Assembly (NCBI RefSeq): GCF_000967965.1
Contig: NZ_LACC01000005.1
Location: 110,676-174,675, forward strand
Length of the DNA: 64,000 nucleotides
From: Pseudomonas fluorescens
GTDB taxonomy: Bacteria > Pseudomonadota > Gammaproteobacteria > Pseudomonadales > Pseudomonadaceae
Reading direction: 5' to 3'
Position 1 is the stretch's first letter; each line of letters begins with the position of its first letter. The position numbers were made by a program, and so were the translations under genes. The notes beneath the pieces are model-generated. The model was not told where the DNA came from, ran no database searches, and saw nothing but the letters and a program-made list of their open reading frames with translations. This document shows positions 46,414 to 55,016 of the stretch, piece by piece.

Positions 46414-46986
46414 TTATCGCCCCGCAATACACAGCTCCCCGGTTGCACGAATCATCGCCTGGCCATGCAGGTAATCCTTGATCAGCGCGGAGCGTTCGGT
46501 GGCCAGCCATTGCGGGCAGTTCGGGTCATTACGGTAGGGCAGGAACGCGGCGTACTGCGTGAGCAGCTGGTTTTGCAGGGTGTCGAGCTTGGGCCGGATG
46601 TCTTTGTTGAGGTCTGGCCGTGGCGTGTCCGGTGCCTTGTGCGCCGCTTGCCATTGTGCGATTCGGCCGTATTGCACCAGTTTACTGGCTTCGATCTGGG
46701 CGGCGATCAGGTCGGCGACATCGTCGGGGTCTATCTGGTGCTGGGCCGCCTGCTTCCTCGCGTTGGCGATGACTTGCGCTTCCCGGGCGTTGTCCTGGAC
46801 CGGTTTGCCGCTGTCCCATTTGGTCAGCGCCACCAGCTCGCTGATGTACAACCGCTCATTCATCGTCGCCAGCAAGGGTTGCAAGGCATCGGGCGCTGGG
46901 GGCGACGTGTCCGCTTGCACGCCGCCAGCGAACAAGCCGAGCAGGGTGCAGGCCAACCAGTGCGGCAGGCGAGGGGAACGGGGCAT
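46414..46986 (-). CDS. Periplasmic chorismate mutase (*AroQ type)
   Basis: A 190-residue exported chorismate mutase of the secreted AroQ gamma subclass. Signal peptide MPRSPRLPHWLACTLLGLFA. The mature protein shows the helical active-site pattern of AroQ: NERLYISELVALTKWDSGKP and DNAREAQVIANARKQA. It turns chorismate into prephenate, in the periplasm, which is unusual for a biosynthetic step. A more upstream in-frame start exists, but this ATG begins the signal. Six bases after it on the same strand lies the SGNH gene. Confidence 0.87.
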   Translation of the reverse strand: MPRSPRLPHWLACTLLGLFAGGVQADTSPPAPDALQPLLATMNERLYISELVALTKWDSGKPVQDNAREAQVIANARKQAAQHQIDPDDVADLIAAQIEASKLVQYGRIAQWQAAHKAPDTPRPDLNKDIRPKLDTLQNQLLTQYAAFLPYRNDPNCPQWLATERSALIKDYLHGQAMIRATGELCIAGR

Positions 46987-47067
46987 GGGCAGAACCTCCT
47001 TGGACGCGAAAATCACTCCGGCTTGTTTATCACAAGTGCGGCCAGGGAACGACAGGTTGCGAAGGAT

Positions 47068-47358
47068 TCAGGCCAGCAACCGTTCAATCTGCGCCAGCTC
47101 CCAGGTGCTGAGCAGACTCACCGGGTCGGTGCCGAAGCGTTGCCCGTTGTCGAACACATATTCACGGCCATCGGGGCTTTGGCCGTGCAGGCAGCGGCGC
47201 AAGTGGCCGGCGTCGACCTCCAGTGTGAGTCGCCAGCCGTCGATGTCGACCCGAACATGGCCGGACTCGCAGGCGTTGTCGACTCGCTGGAAAGTGCAAA
47301 TGCCCTGGGCGGCATCGCGCAACGGCTGGTAAACCTCGCGGGCGGTGAGGGCGGGCAC
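47068..47358 (-). CDS. Small conserved hypothetical protein, DUF7693-like
   Basis: A 96-residue protein with LTAREVYQPLRDAAQGICTF near the N-terminus and a C-terminal GTDPVSLLSTWELAQIERLL. The start is a GTG (47358) preceded by GGAG at six bases; the longer in-frame ORF runs through the terminator upstream and so is not real. It resembles Pseudomonas DUF7693 proteins (recalled). Function unknown. Confidence 0.7.
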   Translation of the reverse strand: MPALTAREVYQPLRDAAQGICTFQRVDNACESGHVRVDIDGWRLTLEVDAGHLRRCLHGQSPDGREYVFDNGQRFGTDPVSLLSTWELAQIERLLA

Positions 47359-47405
47359 AGGTGTCTCCGGGGTGAAATCGGAGGCACAGGATAAATCATC
47401 GCCAT

Positions 47406-47429
47406 AAAAAAAAGCCCGGCGAACCGAGC
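47406..47429 (-). terminator. Rho-independent terminator with UUCG loop
   Basis: On the minus strand GCTCGG-TTCG-CCGGGC is a stable six-pair stem (one G-U) with a UUCG loop, followed by eight Ts. It lies downstream of the amino acid permease gene and before the DUF7693-like gene, ending the permease transcript. Confidence 0.9.
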
Positions 47430-47461
47430 CCCATTTTGTTCCCTTGGCACTGCACGGTACT

Positions 47462-47591
47462 TGTGGCGAGGGAGCTTGCTCCCGCTGGGCTGCGTAGCGG
47501 CCCCAAAAATGTCCGCAACAACGCCGATTTTTGTGAGTGCTGCGCACTCAAGCGGGACGGTGCGGCGATCTCACAAGCTCCCTCGCCACAG
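47462..47591. repeat. REPIN, GTGGCGAGGGAGC type, with extended inner segment
   Basis: TGTGGCGAGGGAGCTTGCTC at 47462 and inverted end AAGCTCCCTCGCCACA to 47591. The inner part is longer than in other REPINs here and holds GAGTGCTGCGCACTC, a second hairpin. Sits between permease and terminator. Confidence 0.85.
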
Positions 47592-47608
47592 GTTACTCAT
47601 TGCTCGCT

Positions 47609-49162
47609 CTATTTGCGGTTCAACGCCTCCTCCGCCGCAGCAATTTCAGCCTGGCGCTTGACGATCATGTCGCCCACCGGCGGCCCCTGGAAGCGCCGGG
47701 CTTCAAAACCGAACCAGACGATGGCCGTCAGCACCAGGAAGCCGATGGTGATGTACAGCGCCCAATCGTTCGGTGGCTGGATGCCGATGACGAAAATGAT
47801 GATCATCGACAGGATCGAGAGAATGGCGAACACCGAGTACCAGAAACGGCCCATGTTCCACGGCCCCATGGTCGGCCACTTCGACGTCCCGAAGGTAAAC
47901 AGGCCGAGCACGATGGGAATGGCGAAGGAGAAAAACAGGAAGATCACCGTGCAGGACACCACGATCGTATAGACCGGCGTTGCCCCGATCGAGATCACCG
48001 ACGATCCCCAGTCGAACAACACCGCGAGGGTGGCACCGGTCCAGATCGCCGCGACCGGGCTGCGATGGGTCGATGAGACCGAGGACAGCGCTTTTGAGCA
48101 AGGCAGGCCACCGTCCCGGGAGAACGCGAAGATCATCCGTGAAACCGAGGTGACGGTGGCCAGTCCGCAGAGTATCTGCGAGATGAAAATCGCCACGTAG
48201 AGCACCAGCTTCAAGGTCGGGTTGACCTGGGTGTTCATGGCCCAGAAAAACACGTTCCAGCCTTGCTTGGCCGCCTCGTCCATGTTCGGCAGCATCAGCA
48301 CGAACGCGCTGAGCATCAGCCAGCCGAACAGCAACGACCAGACCACCGACATGACCATGCCGCGCGGCACCGACATGGCCGCATTGCGGGTTTCCTCGGA
48401 GGTATGCGCAGAGGCGTCATAGCCGGTGATGGTGTAGATCGGCAACAGCAGGCCCAGCATGAACACCCAGCCGTTGGAGACCTGTGGCCAGACGCTGCCG
48501 CCCACCTCGCCGGAATAGTTGCTGAAGGTCCACAGCCGCGCGAATTCGTAGCTGGGTGCCGACATCAGGCAGACGATGGTCAGTGCCAGCGCCGTGGCGA
48601 AGATCAGGTAGCCGGAGAAGTCAGTGAGCTTGGCGGTCAGGCCGATGCCCAAGTGGTTACACAAGGCCTGCAGGCCGGTGAGGATCGCCAGGAAAATCAC
48701 CCGGACCGTGGTCGTGTCCTCCATGCCCAGCGCCGGTCCGAAGGCACCGAAAAAGAAGTAATAGGTGCCGACGTTGATCGCGCCCAGCACCGTGACCAGC
48801 CCCAGCAGGTTGAACCACGCGGTCAGCCAGCCAGTGAAGCGGTTACCGAGGATCGAGCCCCAGTGATACAGGCCGCCGGCGGTGGGGTAGGCCGAGGAAA
48901 TCTGCGCCATGGCCATGGCGAATACCCCGGAGATCAGGCAGCCGATCGGCCAGCCGATGCCGATGGATATCCCACCCGCACCCGAGGTGCCCTGGGCCAG
49001 GGAGTTGATGCCACCCGAGAGGATGCAGATGATCGAAAAGGAAATGGCGAAGTTGGAGAAAACCCCCATTCGTCGTGAGAGTTGCTGGGCATAGCCCATG
49101 CTGTGCAGCACCTTGACGTCATCGTCGTGCGTTTCGGTGCCCGGCTGGCTTGCTGGGTTCAT
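47609..49162 (-). CDS. Amino acid/amine permease (APC superfamily)
   Basis: A 517-residue inner-membrane transporter of the APC superfamily with about twelve hydrophobic helices. Hallmarks: RRMGVFSNFAISFSIICILS, AQISSAYPTAGGLYHWGSIL and GYDASAHTSEETRNAAMSVP (the APC consensus amphipathic region). It resembles GABA/choline and ethanolamine-type permeases (AmAT/ACT family) in pattern. It is the last gene of the ligase-ALDH-ADH cluster on the minus strand, so it probably imports the amine that the ligase glutamylates. Confidence 0.9.
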   Translation of the reverse strand: MNPASQPGTETHDDDVKVLHSMGYAQQLSRRMGVFSNFAISFSIICILSGGINSLAQGTSGAGGISIGIGWPIGCLISGVFAMAMAQISSAYPTAGGLYHWGSILGNRFTGWLTAWFNLLGLVTVLGAINVGTYYFFFGAFGPALGMEDTTTVRVIFLAILTGLQALCNHLGIGLTAKLTDFSGYLIFATALALTIVCLMSAPSYEFARLWTFSNYSGEVGGSVWPQVSNGWVFMLGLLLPIYTITGYDASAHTSEETRNAAMSVPRGMVMSVVWSLLFGWLMLSAFVLMLPNMDEAAKQGWNVFFWAMNTQVNPTLKLVLYVAIFISQILCGLATVTSVSRMIFAFSRDGGLPCSKALSSVSSTHRSPVAAIWTGATLAVLFDWGSSVISIGATPVYTIVVSCTVIFLFFSFAIPIVLGLFTFGTSKWPTMGPWNMGRFWYSVFAILSILSMIIIFVIGIQPPNDWALYITIGFLVLTAIVWFGFEARRFQGPPVGDMIVKRQAEIAAAEEALNRK

Positions 49163-49296
49163 GATGTGTGCCCCTTCAGGTGTTCATACGCAACCATCCG
49201 GCTGGCCGGATGGGCTGGCTTTCAACCCCTTGTCGTACTGCTCCTGTCGCTATCGGATCACACCTGTCCATGCGCAGTGCCGGCCAGGCGACTGCT

Positions 49297-50457
49297 CTAC
49301 AGACGGCCGTGAAACGCCGCGTCGAAAATCTTTGCCACGCCGTCCCGGGTCAATGGCAGCGGGTTGCCGCCGGCAGAGGGGTCGACAATCGCCATGTCGG
49401 CGATCAGGTCGGCCTGCCGGTCATCCACGCCCAGTTCAAACAGGGTATGGGGCACACCGATGTCCTTGCGTAGCTTGAGGACGAAGGCCAGGAAACTGTC
49501 GAACCCCGGGGAGGGCAGGCGCAGGTACGCCGCCAGGCGGGTGATGCGCTCCTCGATGGCCGAGCGATTGAACTGCAGGACATAGGGCATGAAGGTGGCA
49601 TTGGTCATGCCGTGATGGGTGTCGTACAGCGCACCCACCGGATGGGAGAGCGCATGCATCCCGCCCAGGCCTTTCTGGAATGCCGTGGCGCCCATCGCCG
49701 CTGCCGCGAGCATTTGCGCGCGGGCCTCGAGGTCCGATGGCGTGTGTACCGCCTTCACCAGTGAGTTGGCCACCAGGCGCATGCCTTCCACGGCAATGCC
49801 ATCGGCCAGGGGGTGGAAACCGGGGGCGCAGTACGCTTCCAGGCAATGGGACAACGCGTCCATGCCGGTGCCGGCGGTGATTTTCGCCGGCATGCCGACG
49901 GTGAGGGCCGGGTCGCTGATCACCACGCGCGGCATCATTTTCGGGTGGAAAATGATGCGTTTGGTGTGGGTGCGCTCGTCGATGATCACCGCCGCACGGC
50001 CGACTTCGGAACCGGTTCCCGCCGTGGTCGGCACGGCAATGACCGGGGCGATGCGGCTTTCGTCTGCGCGGGTCCAGTAGTCGCCGATGTCTTCGAAGTC
50101 CCAGACCGGGCGGGTCTGGCCGCTCATGAAGGCAATCAGCTTGCCCATGTCCAGGCCACTGCCGCCGCCGAACGCGATCACGCCATCGTGCTGGCCGGCA
50201 CGCCAGGCGTCGAGCCCGCCGGCCAGGTTGGCCTCGACCGGGTTGGGCTTGAGGTCACAAAACAGCGCCACGCCAAGGCCGGCGGCGCGCAACGCATCCA
50301 GCGCCGCCGTGGTGATCGGCGCACGCGCCAGACCGCTGTCGGTCACCAGCAAGGGTCGCTGGATGCCCTGGCTGCGACAGACCTCGGCCAGTTCGGCGAT
50401 GCGCCCGACACCGAAACGAACGCTCGTGGGGTAGTTCCAGTTTCCTGTCAGGTTCAT
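49297..50457 (-). CDS. Iron-containing alcohol dehydrogenase
   Basis: A 386-residue group III (Fe-type) alcohol dehydrogenase. Metal ligands are in the segments GTGMDALSHCLEAYCAPG and GGMHALSHPVGALYDTHHGM, giving Asp/His residues at the usual positions, and the NAD site is GGGSGLDMGK. Close relatives oxidise 1,3-propanediol, lactaldehyde or 4-hydroxybutyrate. Placed three bases from the ALDH, it would oxidise an alcohol to an aldehyde for that enzyme, possibly while the nitrogen is gamma-glutamylated (inference). Confidence 0.92.
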   Translation of the reverse strand: MNLTGNWNYPTSVRFGVGRIAELAEVCRSQGIQRPLLVTDSGLARAPITTAALDALRAAGLGVALFCDLKPNPVEANLAGGLDAWRAGQHDGVIAFGGGSGLDMGKLIAFMSGQTRPVWDFEDIGDYWTRADESRIAPVIAVPTTAGTGSEVGRAAVIIDERTHTKRIIFHPKMMPRVVISDPALTVGMPAKITAGTGMDALSHCLEAYCAPGFHPLADGIAVEGMRLVANSLVKAVHTPSDLEARAQMLAAAAMGATAFQKGLGGMHALSHPVGALYDTHHGMTNATFMPYVLQFNRSAIEERITRLAAYLRLPSPGFDSFLAFVLKLRKDIGVPHTLFELGVDDRQADLIADMAIVDPSAGGNPLPLTRDGVAKIFDAAFHGRL

Positions 50458-50460
50458 GGT

Positions 50461-51852
50461 CTACACCTCGTGACGCAGATGAAAGGATTTGGCCCGGGTC
50501 AGGTGCTCGTAGCCCAGTGGCGACAGGGTGATGCCGCGCCCGCTGTTCTTCACGCCGGTCCAGGCCAGTGCCGGGTCCAGGTAATCGCAGCGGTTCATGA
50601 ACACGGTGCCGGTGGCGATCTCGTTGCCCAGGCGTTCGGCCGCTGCGAGGTCCTGGGTCCAGATGGACGCGCTGAGCCCGAACTCACTGTCGTTCATCAA
50701 GGCGATGGCTTCTTCATCGCTGGTCACCGGCATGATGCCGACCACCGGGCCAAAGCTTTCGTCGCGCATGACCGACATTTGATGGGTCACGTCCACCAGC
50801 ACCTGCGGCGCGAGGTAGGCACTGCCCGGCACGTCGGCGGGAAATGCCTGCGGATCGATCAGCGCCGTCGCACCCTGGGCCAACGCTTCGGCGATCTGGC
50901 CACGAACGAAGAATGCGGCGCCCGGTGTCACCAGCGGACCGAGGGTGGTGGCTTCGTCCAGCGGGTTGCCCAGCACATACTGGCGGGTCAGTTCGGCGAA
51001 GCGCTCGACAAACACCGGGTAGATTTTCTGGTCGACGTAGATGCGTTCCACGGCGCAACAGCTCTGCCCGGAATTGAAGAAGCTGCCGTCCACCAGATTT
51101 TCCACCGCATGCTCAAGATTGGCATCTGCCCGAACGTAGGCCGGGTCTTTACCGCCGAGCTCCAGGCCCATGCCGAGAAACTGTCCGCTGGCGGCGTTTT
51201 CCATGACTTTGCCAGCCTCCACGGAACCGGTGAAGTTCACCTGCTGCACGCGCCCGCAAGCAATGATCGCCCCAGTCGACACATGGTTGAGCAGCAGATT
51301 CTGGAACAGCCCCTCGGGCAGTTTTGCACGACGCATGGCCTCGGCAAAACGCTCGCCCACCAGCAGGGTTTGCGACGCGTGCTTGAGGATCACGCTGTTG
51401 CCGGCCATCAGCGCCGGGATGATCGTGTTCACCGCCGTCAGATAGGGGTAATTCCACGGAGCGACCACCAGCACCGTGCCCAGCGGCTCGCGTTTGATAA
51501 AACGCCGAAAACCCGCCTTGGGCTCCGGCTCTATAGCGGCCAGGGCCTGCGGTGCGATAGCGATCATGTGCCGGGCGCGTTCGGCAAAGCCGCGCAGTTC
51601 GCCGGCGCCGTAACGCACCGGGCGGCCCATCTGCCAGGCCAGTTCCGGCACGATGTCGGCCTGCATCGACAGCATCGCGTCCACTGCGGCGCTGCAATAA
51701 GCCGCGCGTTCGCTCAGTGATCGGCGTTGCCATGACGCCTGTGCGCTGGCAGCCGCCGTCAGCGCCTGCTCGACCTGCGCCGCATCGGCAAGATCGCGTT
51801 CGACGTACACCCGGCCATCGACCGGGGAGATCAGTTGCACCTTCTCAGTCAT
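50461..51852 (-). CDS. Aldehyde dehydrogenase
   Basis: A 463-residue aldehyde dehydrogenase. The catalytic Glu is in GMGLELGGKDPAYV and the Cys in FNSGQSCCAVERIYV (SCC, so the first C is the nucleophile). The NAD-binding motif is VNFTGSVEAGK. The start is the ATG at 51852 (MTEKVQLISP); an open frame extends upstream into the ligase gene and is not real. It lies between the ligase and the Fe-ADH, eight bases from the former. Confidence 0.92.
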   Translation of the reverse strand: MTEKVQLISPVDGRVYVERDLADAAQVEQALTAAASAQASWQRRSLSERAAYCSAAVDAMLSMQADIVPELAWQMGRPVRYGAGELRGFAERARHMIAIAPQALAAIEPEPKAGFRRFIKREPLGTVLVVAPWNYPYLTAVNTIIPALMAGNSVILKHASQTLLVGERFAEAMRRAKLPEGLFQNLLLNHVSTGAIIACGRVQQVNFTGSVEAGKVMENAASGQFLGMGLELGGKDPAYVRADANLEHAVENLVDGSFFNSGQSCCAVERIYVDQKIYPVFVERFAELTRQYVLGNPLDEATTLGPLVTPGAAFFVRGQIAEALAQGATALIDPQAFPADVPGSAYLAPQVLVDVTHQMSVMRDESFGPVVGIMPVTSDEEAIALMNDSEFGLSASIWTQDLAAAERLGNEIATGTVFMNRCDYLDPALAWTGVKNSGRGITLSPLGYEHLTRAKSFHLRHEV

Positions 51853-51859
51853 GATGTTC

Positions 51860-53233
51860 TCAGTAGCGCTCGAAGCCGCGCTGCAATTCCCAGTCGGTGA
51901 TTCGCCGGTCGTACTCTTTCTGCTCCCACTCGGCGGTGTGCACGTAATGGTCGACAACCTCGTCGCCAAAAGCCTCGCGCAACATGCTTGAGCTCTTGAG
52001 AGCGGCGCTTGCCTCGCGCAGAGTCTTGGACACTTCCGGCAAATGCTCATCGAGGTAGGCGTCGCCTTCGAACGGCGGCGCAAGAACGAGCTTCTCGTCG
52101 ATACCCTTCAATCCTGCTGCGATCAGCGCGGCGAAGGCCAGATAGGGGTTGAGATCGGCACCGCCGATGCGGCATTCGATGCGGATGGCCTTGCTGCCTT
52201 CGGCACACAGGCGAAAGCCGGCGGTGCGATTGTCGCGGCTCCAGACCGCCCGCGTCGGCGCAAAAGTGCCAGCCTGGAAACGCTTGTAGGAGTTGATGTA
52301 GGGCGCGAGAAAACAGGTGATGTCGTTGGCGTACTTGAGCTGCCCGGCGACCCAGGCGCGCATCAGTTTCGACATGCCGAACTCGGCTTTCGCGTCGAAG
52401 AACAGCGGCTTCTTGGCGTTCTTGTCCCACAGCGAATTATGGATGTGACTGCTGGAACCGGCGGCGTCGTAGCGCCACTTGGCCATGAAGGTGATCGCCT
52501 TGCCCTGCAACTGCGCGATCTCTTTGCAGGCATGCTTGATGATGACGTGGTGGTCGGCCATGGTCATGGCGTCGGCGTAGCGGATGTTGATCTCTTCCTG
52601 CCCTGGGCCCCATTCACCCTTGGAGTTTTCCACGGGAATGCCCGAGGCCTGCAAGTGCTTGCGGATCGCCCGCAGCACCGGCTCTTCGCGGGTGGTCTGG
52701 AGGATGTTGTAGTCCTCGATGTAATGGCCGGCGGTTTTCGGTTTGTGATAGTTGCGCTTGTGGATCGCCTCGTAGCTCTCATCGAACAGATAGAACTCGA
52801 GTTCCGAGGCAAACATGCCGGTATAGCCGCGCTCACGCAGGCGCTCGACCTGTTTTTTCAGAATCGCCCGTGGGCTGTGGGGCAGGTCCTGGCGATGGTG
52901 ATGATCGAGCACGTCGCACAGCACCAGCGCCGTACATTCAAGCCAGGGCACGCGCCGCAGGGTGGACATGTCGGGCTTGAGCACGAAATCGCCATAACCC
53001 TTGCTCCAACTGGCCGCGGCGTAACCCGGCACGGGCTCCATGTCGATGTCATCGGCCAGCAGGTAGTTGCAGCAGTGGGTTTCTTCATGGCCGCTGTCGA
53101 TGAAAAACTCGACCTGGAAGCGCTTGCCGACCAGGCGTCCCTGCATGTCGACCATGCAGACCAGAACGGTATCGATTTCGCCGGCAGACGCGGCGTGCTT
53201 GAGTGCATCAAAGCTGAGGAGGGGCTCTGTCAT
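51860..53233 (-). CDS. Glutamine synthetase-like gamma-glutamyl ligase
   Basis: A 457-residue glutamine synthetase family protein of the PuuA/GlnA-like type, not housekeeping GlnA. Active-site features: MFASELEFYLFD (metal Glu), WGPGQEEINIRYADAM, SSSHIHNSLW (ATP/Glu site) and IECRIGGADLNPYLAFAALI. Homologues join glutamate to putrescine, ethanolamine, isopropylamine or similar amines. Context of Fe-ADH, ALDH and an amine permease suggests an amino alcohol such as ethanolamine or 3-aminopropanol as substrate (inference). Start at 53233. Confidence 0.9.
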   Translation of the reverse strand: MTEPLLSFDALKHAASAGEIDTVLVCMVDMQGRLVGKRFQVEFFIDSGHEETHCCNYLLADDIDMEPVPGYAAASWSKGYGDFVLKPDMSTLRRVPWLECTALVLCDVLDHHHRQDLPHSPRAILKKQVERLRERGYTGMFASELEFYLFDESYEAIHKRNYHKPKTAGHYIEDYNILQTTREEPVLRAIRKHLQASGIPVENSKGEWGPGQEEINIRYADAMTMADHHVIIKHACKEIAQLQGKAITFMAKWRYDAAGSSSHIHNSLWDKNAKKPLFFDAKAEFGMSKLMRAWVAGQLKYANDITCFLAPYINSYKRFQAGTFAPTRAVWSRDNRTAGFRLCAEGSKAIRIECRIGGADLNPYLAFAALIAAGLKGIDEKLVLAPPFEGDAYLDEHLPEVSKTLREASAALKSSSMLREAFGDEVVDHYVHTAEWEQKEYDRRITDWELQRGFERY

Positions 53234-53358
53234 CACGGCAATCCTGCGTGAAAGGTTTGGGCCAGTCTGGGATAGCTGTTGCAGACGCTCTCCAGAAAAA
53301 CCCAAAACCTGCAGAACCGAGCATCGTGAGCAACGAGTTGATCAAAGCTTAGCCTACC

Positions 53359-53373
53359 CTTGCAAAGTGCAAG
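53359..53373. promoter_or_regulatory. Candidate operator of the ligase operon
   Basis: CTTGCA-AAG-TGCAAG is a perfect 6-bp inverted repeat with 3-base spacer, 126 bases upstream of the ligase start. XRE/PuuR-type regulators of polyamine genes use short palindromes, so this is a candidate site; no regulator gene is beside it. Confidence 0.5.
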
Positions 53374-53406
53374 TTTTGCCAGGTGAAAGTCGTGTTCAGC
53401 GACCCA

Positions 53407-54437
53407 TCACTCCGGCAACCCCGCCAACCGCAGTCCATCGACGAACCGCGCGAAATCCTCAGGCCGTTGAATGGGCAGCCAGTCCTTGAGGGTGCACAGG
53501 CGCAAAGAGGGATCCAGCTCTCGCAGGCGTTGCATCGCCAAATCCGCTTTATCCACTCGACCGCCGAGTGCATGACTGGCCGCCACCAGCGCCGCCGCGA
53601 TCAGCAGACTGGGCAGGTTGCCCAGTGCCTTTTCCGCCCAGCCCGCAGCGGCATCGAAGTGCCCGGCGAAGAAATGCGCGAGCGCCATCCCAACCTGCAT
53701 CCTGAACATTTCCGGATCCAGCGGACTCAAGCGAACGGCATGGTTCAAATTCTCGATGGCGGCGTCTGTTTCGCCGTGCAGCGCCCTCAGGATACCGCCC
53801 AGATGTGCGTCCCGCTCGTCGCATCGATCAGTTGCCCGGTAATGCGCAGCCTGTTGCCGCACTTGCGTACGCTGCCTTCGAGCACGTAGCGCACACCCAA
53901 CGCCTGGCCGACGCCTTGGGCGTCCACGGCCTGGCCCTTGTAGGTGAAGCTTGAGTTGCGAGCGATGACGAACAGCCAGCGGATACGCGACAGGGCGGCG
54001 ATGATGTCCTCCACGACGCCGTCAGCGAAGTATTCCTGCTCCGGATCACCGCTCAGGTTCTGGAAGGGCAGGACGGTGATCGAGGGTTTTTCCGGCAGGA
54101 CGAGCGCAGGGGAGGGGATTGGTATCGGGGCAGCGCTCGGGCGTTCATCGCTATCGGGCTGTCGCGCTTCCTCGGCCATGTTGCCGTTGATCCGGCCAAC
54201 GAAGCGGTAGCCTTTGCGGGCGACGGTGCGTACCAGGCGCTGCTCCTCACCGGTATCGCCGATGGCCTTGCGCACGGCATTGATGTGGCTGGTGATCGTC
54301 GATTCCGAAACGATCCGGTCGCCCCACACCGCCTTGAGCAATTCGTCCTTGCTGACGACGCGATCGGGATTGTTGACGAACAGCAGCAACAAGTCGAAGA
54401 CCTGCGGTCCGACGGACACGACTTGTCCGCGCAGGGT
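53407..54437 (-). pseudogene. Decayed CadC-like winged-helix/TPR regulator
   Basis: Two frames encode parts of one regulator. The upstream part (54437-53806) has an OmpR/CadC-type winged helix (VSVGPQVFDLLLLFVNNPDR, SESTITSHINAVRKAIG) and a TolB-like segment (ITVLPFQNLSGDPEQEYFAD). The downstream part, in another frame to 53407, has TPR-like helices (AIENLNHAVRLSPLDPE). About 10-20 N-terminal residues are missing, since a stop precedes LTLRGQVVSVG, and the middle is deleted near 53800, with a frameshift. The ORF at 53787 starting MSVGPQ is not a real start. It is a dead regulator, possibly of a lost locus. Confidence 0.85.
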
Positions 54438-54460
54438 CAGTTATCAAACCGTGAACCACG

Positions 54461-54490
54461 AAAAAGCCCGGCTGTTGAGGCCGGGCTTTT
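54461..54490. terminator. Bidirectional terminator hairpin
   Basis: AAAAAGCCCGGC (54461-54472) pairs with GCCGGGCTTTT (54480-54490), giving A and T tracts on both sides. It ends the repeat-protein gene on the minus strand and lies next to the truncated regulator start. Confidence 0.9.
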
Positions 54491-54518
54491 CGTTGAGTCC
54501 TGCGGTCAAGCACTGCAT

Positions 54519-54842
54519 TCAGACAGCGCGGCTTTCGATCAGACGGTCGGAGCCACCTTCGGCGACGCGGTTTTGCAGCAGTTTGTCGGAACCGCCTTCG
54601 GCGACGCGATTTTCCAGGAGCTTGTCCGAACCGCCTTCGGCAACACGTTTTTCCAGCAGGCGATCCGAGCCGCCTTCGGCCACGCGATTCTCGATCAGGC
54701 GATCGGAGCCACCCTCGGCCACACGGCTTTCAATCAGACGATCCGAGCCGCCTTCAGCGACCACAGGTTGAGCAGACGTTGCGGCGAAAGCGTTAACTGC
54801 GAAAACCGAGAAAGCGATGCTGAGGAGGGTCTGGCGTTTCAT
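54519..54842 (-). CDS. Exported protein with six 13-residue repeats
   Basis: A 107-residue protein: signal peptide MKRQTLLSIAFSVFAVNAFA, a short linker, then six tandem copies of VAEGGSDRLIENR with variants (RLLEKR, KLLENR, KLLQNR) at residues 28-105, and the tail AV. Each unit is 39 bp. The repeats have the pattern of amphipathic helices with a glycine-serine turn, and charges alternate. Pseudomonas annotations sometimes call this a phage infection protein, with no evidence here. Likely periplasmic. A strong terminator follows. Confidence 0.8.
   Translation of the reverse strand: MKRQTLLSIAFSVFAVNAFAATSAQPVVAEGGSDRLIESRVAEGGSDRLIENRVAEGGSDRLLEKRVAEGGSDKLLENRVAEGGSDKLLQNRVAEGGSDRLIESRAV
54528..54761 (-). 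repeat. Six tandem 39-bp coding repeats
   Basis: Six in-frame 39-bp units (VAEGGSDRLIENR and variants) within the exported protein gene. The GC-rich units differ by a few bases, so copy number may vary between strains by slippage or recombination. Confidence 0.9.
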
Positions 54843-55016
54843 GATGGTGTGCTCCGGGGTGCTTATGGGTTGGTATGGAGCAGATGTTACGCCGGGGATT
54901 TTTTAAGAGAACTTCATTGAAATGATGGTGACTATCGATGCGGTCAATGGATCGAACACCACACGTGCAAACACCGCTTTTTGTGGCGAGGGGTTTCATT
55001 CGCCGATCAATGAGGT

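Noticed and set aside
54528..54761. Regular 39-bp repeats as a possible CRISPR array
   Set aside because: The units are contiguous without spacers, keep one reading frame and encode VAEGGSDRLIENR-type repeats after a signal peptide.
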